Of a stretch of DNA of 64,000 nucleotides, positions 56,921-64,000 are shown piece after piece (positions within the stretch are counted from its first letter, which is position 1; every line of letters starts with the position of its first letter). Source of the DNA: Gammaproteobacteria bacterium (GTDB lineage: Bacteria > Pseudomonadota > Gammaproteobacteria > SZUA-140); NCBI GenBank assembly GCA_016218365.1, contig JACREF010000009.1:124001-188000 (forward strand). Reading direction: 5' to 3'. A model generated the notes under the pieces. It was not told the DNA's origin, made no database searches, and saw only the letters and a program-made list of their open reading frames with translations. The position numbers and the translations under genes were made by a program.

Positions 56921-57367
56921 ATGATAAACATGAACGAAATGACAAAAAAGATGCGCGTAGAAGCGCGTAGACATGGCGAGTCTATGCGAGATCAGGCAAG
57001 GGCAGCAGCGCAGCTGAGAAAAGAGGAGTACCTTGGTGCTCGCGTGCCTAGGGAGTTAAAGGATAGGGTTATAGCGCATGCAAATTCTCTTGGCATCCCG
57101 GTATCAATCCTGATCAGGAATATTCTGGAAGAGAGTTTTAAAAAGCCGCTTGTGTCAAGTAGTGGCAATAGTGCTGGCCAAGGCTTGGTTGCAGGTGAGG
57201 GGAAATATCCGGGCGTATTAGGCTGGGAGCGTATCACACTGAACCGTGGTATGAGTTGTGCGTCATGTGGCAAAAGGATGAGTCAGGGTGGAGAGGCAAC
57301 ACTTGGGGTTGGCCAGCCAGGGGAAGGGTATGTGATCCTGTGTGGCGATTGCAAAATCAGTTATTAA
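56921..57367 (+). CDS. Ribbon-helix-helix protein with C-terminal zinc ribbon
   Basis: 148 residues; the ATG at 56921 has GGAGGCG upstream. Residues 38-72 read LGARVPRELKDRVIAHANSL followed by IPVSILIRNILEESF: a beta strand and two helices as in Arc/MetJ-type DNA-binding dimers. The C-terminus has CASC (113-116) and CGDC (141-144), a four-Cys zinc ribbon. The basic helical N-terminus may extend the dimer. A perfect palindrome overlies its promoter region, so autoregulation is likely. The DUF1302 gene starts inside its 3' end. I know no described family with this pairing; the role as cluster regulator is inferred. Confidence 0.7.
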   Translation: MINMNEMTKKMRVEARRHGESMRDQARAAAQLRKEEYLGARVPRELKDRVIAHANSLGIPVSILIRNILEESFKKPLVSSSGNSAGQGLVAGEGKYPGVLGWERITLNRGMSCASCGKRMSQGGEATLGVGQPGEGYVILCGDCKISY

Positions 57368-58824
57368 AGTATGTTCTGGTTGGGGCGCTGGTCTGCATAA
57401 GTGATGCAGCACTGGCGGATGACCAGACCCCTGATGATGTAATTAATGACATTGTCGGTGAGGTCAGCGCGACCAGGGAGCAGCCGCGTCCATGGACGTC
57501 AAAACTGTTTCATGGCTATATCAAGAACGAAACGGCCTTCCGCTATGATGAGCCAAGATCAATCACCAAGTTGAGAAATATCCTGTATCTGGAGCGAGAG
57601 GGGCAGCTGACAGAAAAGGTCAGGACGAAGATTTCAGGCTGGTATTATTACGATTTTGCATATGATCTGTTTGACTACCAGACGATAGCGGCTCGCTCTG
57701 TGCGAGACGCGAATCAGCCGTTGGTTTTCATCGAAAACCTGGGCAGGCAACGTGATAGCAATGTAGCAGAAATAAAGGAGTTGTATGCCGAATATAACAG
57801 TGAAAAGTTGGATATCAGGATTGGTAAGCAATATGTAATATGGGGTGTTATTGATGGGATCAGGATAGTAGATGAAATAAACCCCCAGAACTTTCGTGAG
57901 TTGATATTACCTGACCTGATTGATTATAGAATTCCATTATGGACAGCCAAGCTGGACTACTATTCAAATTCTGCCAAATGGGAGATGCTGTGGATACCGG
58001 ACCTGCGATTTCATAAGCCAGCGCCGCAAGGGTCTGAGTGGGAGCTTTTGCAGGAAGTGCCGAACACGCGTTATCCAGACCCGGGCCGACTTGAGAATTC
58101 GGAGCTTGGATACAGGGTAACCTGGAATATCTTCGATGGCGAGGCATCGCTCAGCCACTTTATTACCTGGGATGATTTCCCGGTGATTTTCAGAAATATT
58201 GCAATGGACTCGGCAATTTCTCCTGAGTTCTACCCGACGTTTACCAGAATAAATATCTTTGGCGCGACCTATCTGCGAGATATTGGCCCAGGAATTCTTA
58301 AGGCAGAGCTGGCGTATGTGCCAGATAAGTATTTCGGAATTGCCAATGATACAGATCTCGATGGTGATGGATATCTCGATTATGAAGGTGAATTGCAGCG
58401 ACGCCATATTCGATGGGCACTGGGATATGAGTTTAGTTTCAAAGGGATCGATTTTTCGCCAGCTGTTACTCAATGGATAATTGATAATTATCACCCAAAG
58501 ATGATTCAAAAACAGAATGATACTACCCTAACGCTTTACATGAGGAAGCCTGTCCCTGAGAAGTCAATGGTATTTCAGATGTTAATAATAGATCTGAATA
58601 GTCTAAATGAGTTATATCTGAAGCCAAAGATTACTATCATGCTTTCAGACAGCTTTCAGGTTGGATTTGGACTAGATCTATTTTACGGGGAAAAATCCTC
58701 ACTAGGTGTTGCGACTGGCGCTGCAACAATATCTGGAATTAACAGTCTGGAGCAGAGCGCACAATTTTTCGGGAATTTTTACAATAATGACCGCGTGTTT
58801 GCTGAATTTAAATATTCATTTTGA
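57340..58824 (+). CDS. DUF1302-like outer-membrane porin
   Basis: About 494 residues. No ATG fits; the best start is GTG at 57340, giving a signal peptide (MWRLQNQLLKYVLVGALVCI, cleavage near ALA-DD) with AGGGGAAGGG upstream, and overlapping the regulator gene by 28 bases. The body has DUF1302-type strands such as ELYAEYNSEKLDIRIGKQYV, with VIWGVIDGIRIVDEINPQNF following at once. It ends VFAEFKYSF with the C-terminal Phe of BAM substrates. The family forms large pores often linked to hydrophobic compounds. Codon use is AT-richer than that of the flanking core genes. Confidence 0.8.
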   Translation: MWRLQNQLLKYVLVGALVCISDAALADDQTPDDVINDIVGEVSATREQPRPWTSKLFHGYIKNETAFRYDEPRSITKLRNILYLEREGQLTEKVRTKISGWYYYDFAYDLFDYQTIAARSVRDANQPLVFIENLGRQRDSNVAEIKELYAEYNSEKLDIRIGKQYVIWGVIDGIRIVDEINPQNFRELILPDLIDYRIPLWTAKLDYYSNSAKWEMLWIPDLRFHKPAPQGSEWELLQEVPNTRYPDPGRLENSELGYRVTWNIFDGEASLSHFITWDDFPVIFRNIAMDSAISPEFYPTFTRINIFGATYLRDIGPGILKAELAYVPDKYFGIANDTDLDGDGYLDYEGELQRRHIRWALGYEFSFKGIDFSPAVTQWIIDNYHPKMIQKQNDTTLTLYMRKPVPEKSMVFQMLIIDLNSLNELYLKPKITIMLSDSFQVGFGLDLFYGEKSSLGVATGAATISGINSLEQSAQFFGNFYNNDRVFAEFKYSF

Positions 58825-58861
58825 AGGCATTCGCTGTCGCGAATATGGCAAGGGTGCGGGC

Positions 58862-59767
58862 GTGCGCGGGTATGCATTTTTCTTGGTTAGGTTGATGCTT
58901 GTATTGTCAATGGTCTTGGAGGCATCAATGGCTCATTCCGCGTCGCGACATTGGAAGGTGTCCCCGATGTTGGGAATAGCCAGCCCAGAATTCCATGATC
59001 TCGGGAAATATGAGTTCAAGGCAGATATGCCCTCGGCAGGAAATATTATTCTGGATAATGAAACCAATATTAGGGTTGATTTCATGCTGGTTAATGACCT
59101 GCCAAGAATCAGCTATGGAACATTGGCAGGAGCTGAGATATCAACGCAGCTTGACGATAGAAATGATGTGATATTCGGATTGAGCAGTTGGGAGGGAGGA
59201 AGCGGATCCCGGGTGAGGGTCAAGATACCATTCCAGGGTGTGATGAGTGATACGGCCTTTGAACGGACCGGAAATATTTCATATACCCAGTATAGCCTTG
59301 GCTGGCGACACTATTATATGAATAATAATGCTGCATGGAGATGGAGTTATAAGCTTGCTGTTCATGAAATATTTGATATTGATTTCAAGGAGCGCATGGT
59401 ATTCGCATTTGCAAGCGGCCCTGCGGCAGGCTTCAAAAGAGTAGTTGTGATGGAGTCTCAGGGGGCCGGGATGATGGCCATAGAGGCGGGTTTGGGCGCA
59501 GAGAAATCAATGAATAGATGGTTGTCATTTGGCATGGATGCGGGCTATCTGCAAGGTGTCAGGCGTGTGGTGCTGAATAATGGAACGATGAAAACAAACT
59601 TCCAGGAAGAGGCGTCGGGCAGCGATTATTTGCAGATCAAGTTGCCGGCCCAATTAGGCCCTGATGGTAGTCTGGGATACCTGGTGTCGGGTACTGATGT
59701 ATATAAAAAGATGAGGATGAATGTAGATGGCTGGCAGATCGTATTCAAGGTGAACTTCCATTACTGA
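58862..59767 (+). CDS. Envelope protein of unknown family, probable outer-membrane barrel
   Basis: About 301 residues from GTG at 58862 (AAGGG upstream); longer in-frame starts lie inside the previous gene. A hydrophobic leader (GYAFFLVRLMLVLSMVLEAS, cleavage near AHS-AS) precedes a body of alternating strands (YTQYSLGWRHYYMNNNAAW; RWLSFGMDAGYLQGVRRVVL). It ends IVFKVNFHY with a terminal aromatic residue. This points to an outer-membrane barrel of roughly 12 strands. I recognise no family. It sits between the DUF1302 porin and the TPR-barrel protein with gaps of 37 and 54 bases, so all three are probably co-transcribed. Confidence 0.65.
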   Translation: MRGYAFFLVRLMLVLSMVLEASMAHSASRHWKVSPMLGIASPEFHDLGKYEFKADMPSAGNIILDNETNIRVDFMLVNDLPRISYGTLAGAEISTQLDDRNDVIFGLSSWEGGSGSRVRVKIPFQGVMSDTAFERTGNISYTQYSLGWRHYYMNNNAAWRWSYKLAVHEIFDIDFKERMVFAFASGPAAGFKRVVVMESQGAGMMAIEAGLGAEKSMNRWLSFGMDAGYLQGVRRVVLNNGTMKTNFQEEASGSDYLQIKLPAQLGPDGSLGYLVSGTDVYKKMRMNVDGWQIVFKVNFHY

Positions 59768-59821
59768 TATGAATTTGCGCGATATTGTCCAGATTAATTT
59801 GATCCTGAAGGCGGGCTTGCC

Positions 59822-62494
59822 GTGATTGCAAGGGCATTGATGATATCTATAATGCTGTTTTATCCCGTAGTGGACAGTATTGCCGCCGCTCCGACAACGT
59901 CGGAAAGATTGGCGGAGTCCGACCATCTTATCAACAGAGGAATTTATAAAGATGCTGAGGTGATCCTGGGAGAGATTCTGGCGATTGAGCCGAACAATTC
60001 GGCCGCAATCTATCAAAGTGGTGTGATAGCAGTACGAGAAGGCCGACTTGATGACGGGCAGATATGGATAAGGCGCGCCATAGAGCTGGAGCCGCTAAGG
60101 GTAGAGTTCCGGGTTGCCCTGGCGTCAGTTTATCAATTCAAGGGCCTGTTTACTGAGGCGCTTCAGGAGTATCAGCAGATCATGTTGCTTGCCGCCAAAG
60201 ACGATGTTTTCTATAAATTAGCTAGAAAAGAATCGAGATATATTATCGCGACTGAAAACGCAAAAAAGGGTGATTATGCTACTGCTGCCGAGTTATTTAC
60301 ATGGTTGGTCGATGAATATCCAGATGACATCAGAAGTCGCTATAGCCTTGGAGTAGCCAAGCTGTATCTTGGAAAAATTGATGAGGCGATAATCGACTTT
60401 AACGCCGTTATAGATCTATCGCCCGATTATGTGGATGTGTACTTCGCACTTGCTGACGTCTATTACAAGACCGGTAGAATACCAGATTCTGTTGAAACCA
60501 TGCAGCGCTTACTGAATCGTGGTGATAAAGTTCCATCTGAAGCAAAGCAGCGTGCTCAGATCAAGATTAATCTGACCGAGGCCGCAGCAATCCTTGAGCA
60601 GGGCAATGCCGAGGATGCGCTAGCCATATTCAAGGCGGTTCTGTTAATTGACCCAGCGAATCAGGTGGCCGCAATCGGCAAGGGCAGGGCTGAGATCGAG
60701 CTTAAAGAATACGATGCAGCAATAATTACCTTAGGAAAGGTTATTGATAGATATGGCAAAGACCCGGCGGCACAATATTATTATGCTATTGCCCAGATTA
60801 GGCGTGGCAATATGGATGAAGGAATTCAAAAGCTATACGTCATGAAGGATGACATAACTCAGGGAAGATATGGGGAAATGGCTCAGCATGAGATTGATGT
60901 GCTGGCGCGTGACCCGAGGTACCGCGAAAGGATCAGCGAGCAGATGATAAATATTGCCAGAGAACGCTTGGCATCTGATCCTCATGATGCATCAGCACGA
61001 AAAATTCTTGCTGATGATTATGCGAGGAAGGGGGATTTGGTTAATGCGCGCATGGAATATGACCAATTGCTTGCGGGAGATGAGAATAATCTATTGTTTA
61101 GAGTCATGCTCGGCCAGTTAAATGAAGGGCTCGGTGACTATGGGCAGGCAATTGATCATTATGCACGAGCGGTGGCGCTCACGATGGATTCTTCGCTTGC
61201 CGAGCAAGGTGGGCGAATGTTGCTGCTGACAGCAGCACGCAGGATGTATCAGGAGAAAAACTATACTCAGGCGCTAGAGCTTGCGACTCGGGCCCGAGGG
61301 CTCGACCCTGGAAATCCAGATATACTGTTCATGCTGGGTATGATCGACATTCAACTGGGAAGAACTAAAGAGGCAATTGACGAACTTAGCATGTTGCTGC
61401 AAATGGCCCCTGAACATGTCGGGGCGCGGATTAATTTGGCGTTTAGCCTCGAACAGATTGGGCGTGAAGAAGACGCGCTGATTGAGTATCAGAACCTCCT
61501 TAAACAGAAAGAGCTTGGGGATGAGTATAGAATGATGGTGGTCGACCGCGTTGATGTGGTGGAGAGAATGCTGATGGGGCTGAGCGGTAGTTTCAGCTAT
61601 TCACTAGGTGTTACTGATAACGTTAGTCTAAGCAAACACAAAGAGAGTGATCTGCGCTCTGATCTTGCCTTCAATATGGGGTATAACTATAAGGATGAAA
61701 ACGGCGTTAAGTGGAGGATGGCGCTGTCGCCAAGTTATACCAGTTATCATGTTGGTCAGTATGATTATTTTAATTCGGTAAGCTCATTGAGTGCTGCGAC
61801 AAGTGAATGGTATGGATTCAAGTTTAATGCTGGCTTGACGCATAATCTGTCACGCGGGGTCCTTGATCAGCACAGTTTGATGGAGTCAGTGTCGGCAAGC
61901 CTTGGTGGTCAGAGGAGTCTATACCTGCCTGTCGTATATAATCCAACTGGATTGAAAAAAGGACTTGCTACGGTGTCCATTAATCTTGCAAGGACCGATT
62001 CTGAGAATATAGCCACTCCGGCATTGAGCGCCTATGTTACTGCTATTAACCTTTCTTTGAACCAGTCTGTTGGAAGCAGCGACAGCATTGAGGCTTCCTA
62101 TGACTATTCCATTTCTGATAACAAATATAATCAGGGAACTGATTACGCTAACACTTCATATGGCATTACGCTGGGGATTGAGCATGCCTTTCAGGCCGGT
62201 ATTGTCGGCAAGGCGGGTTATAGCTATGCCAAGATATTGTATGGATATCCGGATTCATATACCAAGTACAAACAGTATCGGACCAATGATCATCATGGGC
62301 TGGACCTGAGTGGATCATATAGTTTCCGAGGGAGGCTGCGTTTTTATGTAAACCTATCCTTGGTTATTAACCAATCTGATCTACCGGTGGGCTTCTCGCT
62401 ATCGCCTCAGAATGTCATCCAGGGACAGCAGAGCTTTTCGTTGGGAAGTTATAACGCGACCACCCTGTCAACAGGTATGGTGATGGGGTTTTAA
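59822..62494 (+). CDS. TPR protein with C-terminal outer-membrane barrel
   Basis: 890 residues; GTG start at 59822 with AAGGCGGG upstream. After a signal peptide (ALMISIMLFYPVVDSIAA) come many tetratricopeptide repeats (about 30-585; for example GIYKDAEVILGEILAIEPNN, GLFTEALQEYQQIMLLAAKD). A C-terminal region of about 290 residues consists of amphipathic strands (SFSYSLGVTDNVSLSKHKES; LRFYVNLSLVINQS) ending TGMVMGF. The layout matches outer-membrane exporters such as BcsC/PgaA and the Slam lipoprotein assemblers, but no specific signature was recognised. It is the largest gene of the cluster and probably its scaffold or translocon. Confidence 0.75.
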   Translation: MIARALMISIMLFYPVVDSIAAAPTTSERLAESDHLINRGIYKDAEVILGEILAIEPNNSAAIYQSGVIAVREGRLDDGQIWIRRAIELEPLRVEFRVALASVYQFKGLFTEALQEYQQIMLLAAKDDVFYKLARKESRYIIATENAKKGDYATAAELFTWLVDEYPDDIRSRYSLGVAKLYLGKIDEAIIDFNAVIDLSPDYVDVYFALADVYYKTGRIPDSVETMQRLLNRGDKVPSEAKQRAQIKINLTEAAAILEQGNAEDALAIFKAVLLIDPANQVAAIGKGRAEIELKEYDAAIITLGKVIDRYGKDPAAQYYYAIAQIRRGNMDEGIQKLYVMKDDITQGRYGEMAQHEIDVLARDPRYRERISEQMINIARERLASDPHDASARKILADDYARKGDLVNARMEYDQLLAGDENNLLFRVMLGQLNEGLGDYGQAIDHYARAVALTMDSSLAEQGGRMLLLTAARRMYQEKNYTQALELATRARGLDPGNPDILFMLGMIDIQLGRTKEAIDELSMLLQMAPEHVGARINLAFSLEQIGREEDALIEYQNLLKQKELGDEYRMMVVDRVDVVERMLMGLSGSFSYSLGVTDNVSLSKHKESDLRSDLAFNMGYNYKDENGVKWRMALSPSYTSYHVGQYDYFNSVSSLSAATSEWYGFKFNAGLTHNLSRGVLDQHSLMESVSASLGGQRSLYLPVVYNPTGLKKGLATVSINLARTDSENIATPALSAYVTAINLSLNQSVGSSDSIEASYDYSISDNKYNQGTDYANTSYGITLGIEHAFQAGIVGKAGYSYAKILYGYPDSYTKYKQYRTNDHHGLDLSGSYSFRGRLRFYVNLSLVINQSDLPVGFSLSPQNVIQGQQSFSLGSYNATTLSTGMVMGF

Positions 62495-62628
62495 TCATGC
62501 TGCAGCAAACAGCTCTTTCCGGGCTGTTATCATGATCTCCCTGCCCCAGAAGGGTCATCGGGTGCGTTGTGCGGCCGGGCGCGGCCCTTGCTTGGTGTTG
62601 TACGCGCGCCGCCAGCATCAGGATTGTA

Positions 62629-63381
62629 TCAGTCGCGCAATGCCTTGAAGGCAGTGACAGCCCATATTAATGTTGCGGTTGCAAAGATCGACATCAGGAT
62701 CAACCCCTTGATGAACAGATGGCTGTCTACCGGTGTGGTCAGGATGGCGCGTACCGCATCGACGGCATAACTGATCGGATTGATCACAGAGATATACTGA
62801 ATCCACTTGGGAATAAACTGCTCCGGGACCAGTGCCGACGAGAAAAACATCAGCGGCAGCGTCATCAGGTTGCCTATCATGACCAAGGGCTCTTCACGTT
62901 GCAGCGTGATGGCAAAGCCATTGGAGATGGCCGCAAAACCGATGCCGAGCAGAAATACAATCAGCAGACCCAGCAGGATATTGATCGGGTTCATCGAGAT
63001 CGTTGAACCCATTGACCAGGCAACAATCAGGATGATCAGTGTTTGCGCCAGCACCTGGACCGCGGAATGGAGTACCCGGCTCAGGACGATGGCAACGCGT
63101 GATACCGGCGCCACCAGCATCTTGTCCACGGTGCCAGAGGAGATCTCGCGCAGCAGGCTGACGCCTGACCACGAAGAACCAAACAGTACCGTCATGATCA
63201 GGATACCCGGGACCATGAAGTCGACATAATTGCCATCAGACTTTTGTACGAAGGCACCAAACAGCTGGCCGAAGATGACCAGCCAGATCATCGGCTGGAT
63301 CAGGGTGAATAATGACCACAGCGGCATGCGCAGGGTGATGGTCATGTATTTCTTGAACAGATACCAGGTATCGGAAATCAC
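62629..63381 (-). CDS. ABC-2 type transporter permease
   Basis: 250-residue inner-membrane protein with six predicted helices, such as LFTLIQPMIWLVIFGQLFGA and LAQTLIILIVAWSMG. The ABC-2 signature region PLMFFSSALVPEQFIPKWIQ is followed by ISVINPISYAVDAVRAIL. The start is GTG at 63379-63381. It follows the ATPase gene by 35 bases, so the two form one exporter. This family exports polysaccharides, lipids, drugs or heme-like compounds; the substrate is not evident. Confidence 0.92.
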   Translation of the reverse strand: MISDTWYLFKKYMTITLRMPLWSLFTLIQPMIWLVIFGQLFGAFVQKSDGNYVDFMVPGILIMTVLFGSSWSGVSLLREISSGTVDKMLVAPVSRVAIVLSRVLHSAVQVLAQTLIILIVAWSMGSTISMNPINILLGLLIVFLLGIGFAAISNGFAITLQREEPLVMIGNLMTLPLMFFSSALVPEQFIPKWIQYISVINPISYAVDAVRAILTTPVDSHLFIKGLILMSIFATATLIWAVTAFKALRD

Positions 63382-63416
63382 GCGTGTTCTCCTGAGTGTT
63401 GGGTTGAGTGGACCGG

Positions 63417-64000
63417 TCAGCCTTTCCAGTCATCTTTTTTTGGCTTGCCGTCCTTGTCCACCCATTCATTGCCTTGCCAGTTCGGATCCTTGCCCCAGTC
63501 GCCCTGTTGCTGGCCTTCTTTATCGACCCATTCATTGCCCTTCCAGTTGTCGGGCGTGCTGTCAGTGGTTTGTTGCGGCTTTCCTTGCCAGTCAGCTTTG
63601 GGTTTGCCGCTCGGGTCTACCCATTCATTGCCTTGCCAGTTCGGGTCCTTGCCCCAGTCGCCCTTCTGGCTGCCATCGGGGCTGACCCATTCGTTGCCTT
63701 GCCATTGTTCCTTGGTCTGCGTGGCAGCGGGCTGTTCCTTGGGTTTGCCATCCTTGTTGACCCACTCGTTGCCCTGCCAGTTCGGGTCATTGCCCCAGTC
63801 GGTTTTCTGGGTGCCATCGGGGTTGACCCATTCATTGCCTTGCCAGGCTGAGCCATCACCGGCTTCATCCTCCCCGTCACCGGCCCACTTCTTCCAGTTG
63901 CCACCACCACCCTTGCCGGCCCATTGTTTCCACCACTCATCCTGACCCTCATCATCCTTTTTCTCCAGCATGCTGGTGCCGGTGTATTTGAGGAAGACAT
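63417..64000 (-). CDS. C-terminus of an ABC transporter ATPase carrying a Trp-rich repeat tail (partial)
   Basis: The reading frame enters at the window edge and ends at TGA 63417-63419, about 193 codons. The first visible residues VFLKYTGTS fit the end of DrrA/CcmA-type ABC ATPases (usual form E-D-V-F-L-x-x-T-G), which suits the permease gene directly downstream. After this normal end the protein continues for about 180 residues: an acidic/Trp segment (EWWKQWAGKGGGGNWKKWAG), then six copies of W-[QK]-G-N-E-W-V each followed by a short D/G/K-rich linker. The catalytic motifs lie outside the window, so the ATPase call rests on the end motif and the neighbour. The tail is highly charged, probably disordered and cytoplasmic. 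Confidence 0.75.
   Translation of the reverse strand, partial: VFLKYTGTSMLEKKDDEGQDEWWKQWAGKGGGGNWKKWAGDGEDEAGDGSAWQGNEWVNPDGTQKTDWGNDPNWQGNEWVNKDGKPKEQPAATQTKEQWQGNEWVSPDGSQKGDWGKDPNWQGNEWVDPSGKPKADWQGKPQQTTDSTPDNWKGNEWVDKEGQQQGDWGKDPNWQGNEWVDKDGKPKKDDWKG
63461..63846. repeat. Six in-frame WQGNEWV-coding repeats
   Basis: Six near-identical 20-base blocks begin at about 63461, 63527, 63620, 63686, 63761 and 63827, spaced about 66, 93, 66, 75 and 66 bases apart. Two linker types alternate: one ends DWG-[NK]-DPN, the other starts GKPK, so the true unit is a pair. Their high identity at nucleotide level suggests recent expansion. Confidence 0.9.

Noticed and set aside
62495-62628. A possible terminator after the TPR-barrel gene (AACAGC ... 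GCTGTT)
   Set aside because: The stem is only six bases and no T-run follows; not strong enough to list as a feature.
63461-63846. Regularly spaced repeats considered as a CRISPR array
   Set aside because: The 20-base repeats are in frame, encode a fixed peptide motif, and the spacers are themselves related and coding.
63408-63945. Plus-strand frames of about 150 residues with Pro/Leu/Phe repeats (such as HSLPCQ)
   Set aside because: They are the complement of the Trp-rich repeat region. The minus strand is preferred because it continues from an ABC-ATPase end motif and lies directly ahead of the permease gene.

Overview
This window is a stretch of gammaproteobacterial chromosome, moderately GC-rich (roughly 55-60% by eye). 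The assignment rests on gene order: prmA / DUF3426 / dusB / fis / purH / purD, def-fmt-rsmB beside dprA, smg and topA, trkA-trkH behind an ntrY/ntrX-type two-component pair, and a FadE/FadJ-type beta-oxidation block. I cannot name the genus. No rRNA, tRNA, CRISPR array, prophage or full insertion sequence was seen.

Layout. 1-6.5 kb: end of adk, ppa, small conserved proteins, a patatin-like lipase, a periplasmic alpha-carbonic anhydrase, ubiD and xth. 6.8-14.8 kb: a co-directional fatty-acid degradation operon (fadE, thiolase, fadJ-like fusion, acyl-CoA synthetase, hotdog thioesterase). 14.8-20.8 kb: prlC, gamma-carbonic anhydrase, alpha/beta hydrolase, a degenerate ADP-ribosylglycohydrolase homologue, aroE, yjbQ. 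20.8-24.3 kb: two overlapping SUMF1 (formylglycine-generating-enzyme-like) genes, the first with two N-terminal heme c motifs, then DUF1820 and a di-heme cytochrome c peroxidase. 24.3-27.8 kb: hemF, tsaC, purE, a 129-bp MITE and purD. 28-33 kb: two large exported repeat proteins in opposite orientation, lying between purD and purH. 33-43.9 kb: purH, fis, dusB, DUF3426, prmA, an outer-membrane barrel candidate, topA, smg, dprA, a LysM protein. 44-54.4 kb: def, fmt, rsmB, DUF4390, ntrY, an ntrX with a broken ATPase core, trkA, trkH, a methyltransferase.

54.5-62.5 kb is an AT-richer accessory block of envelope genes: an exported protein of unknown family, a LolA-like protein, a ribbon-helix-helix/zinc-ribbon regulator preceded by a perfect palindrome, a DUF1302-like porin, another barrel candidate and an 890-residue TPR protein with a C-terminal barrel. 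Three of these end in the terminal aromatic residue typical of outer-membrane proteins. It looks like one envelope export, assembly or uptake module and is the best candidate here for an undescribed system. The window closes with an ABC exporter whose ATPase subunit carries an unusual C-terminal tail of six Trp-Gly-Asn-Glu-Trp repeats.

How the genes connect: the fad block takes free fatty acids to acetyl-CoA; ubiD, hemF and the cytochrome genes serve respiration and peroxide handling; purE/D/H serve purine synthesis; the envelope genes make up the accessory load. Functions beyond family level are inference from sequence and context, as no searches could be run.
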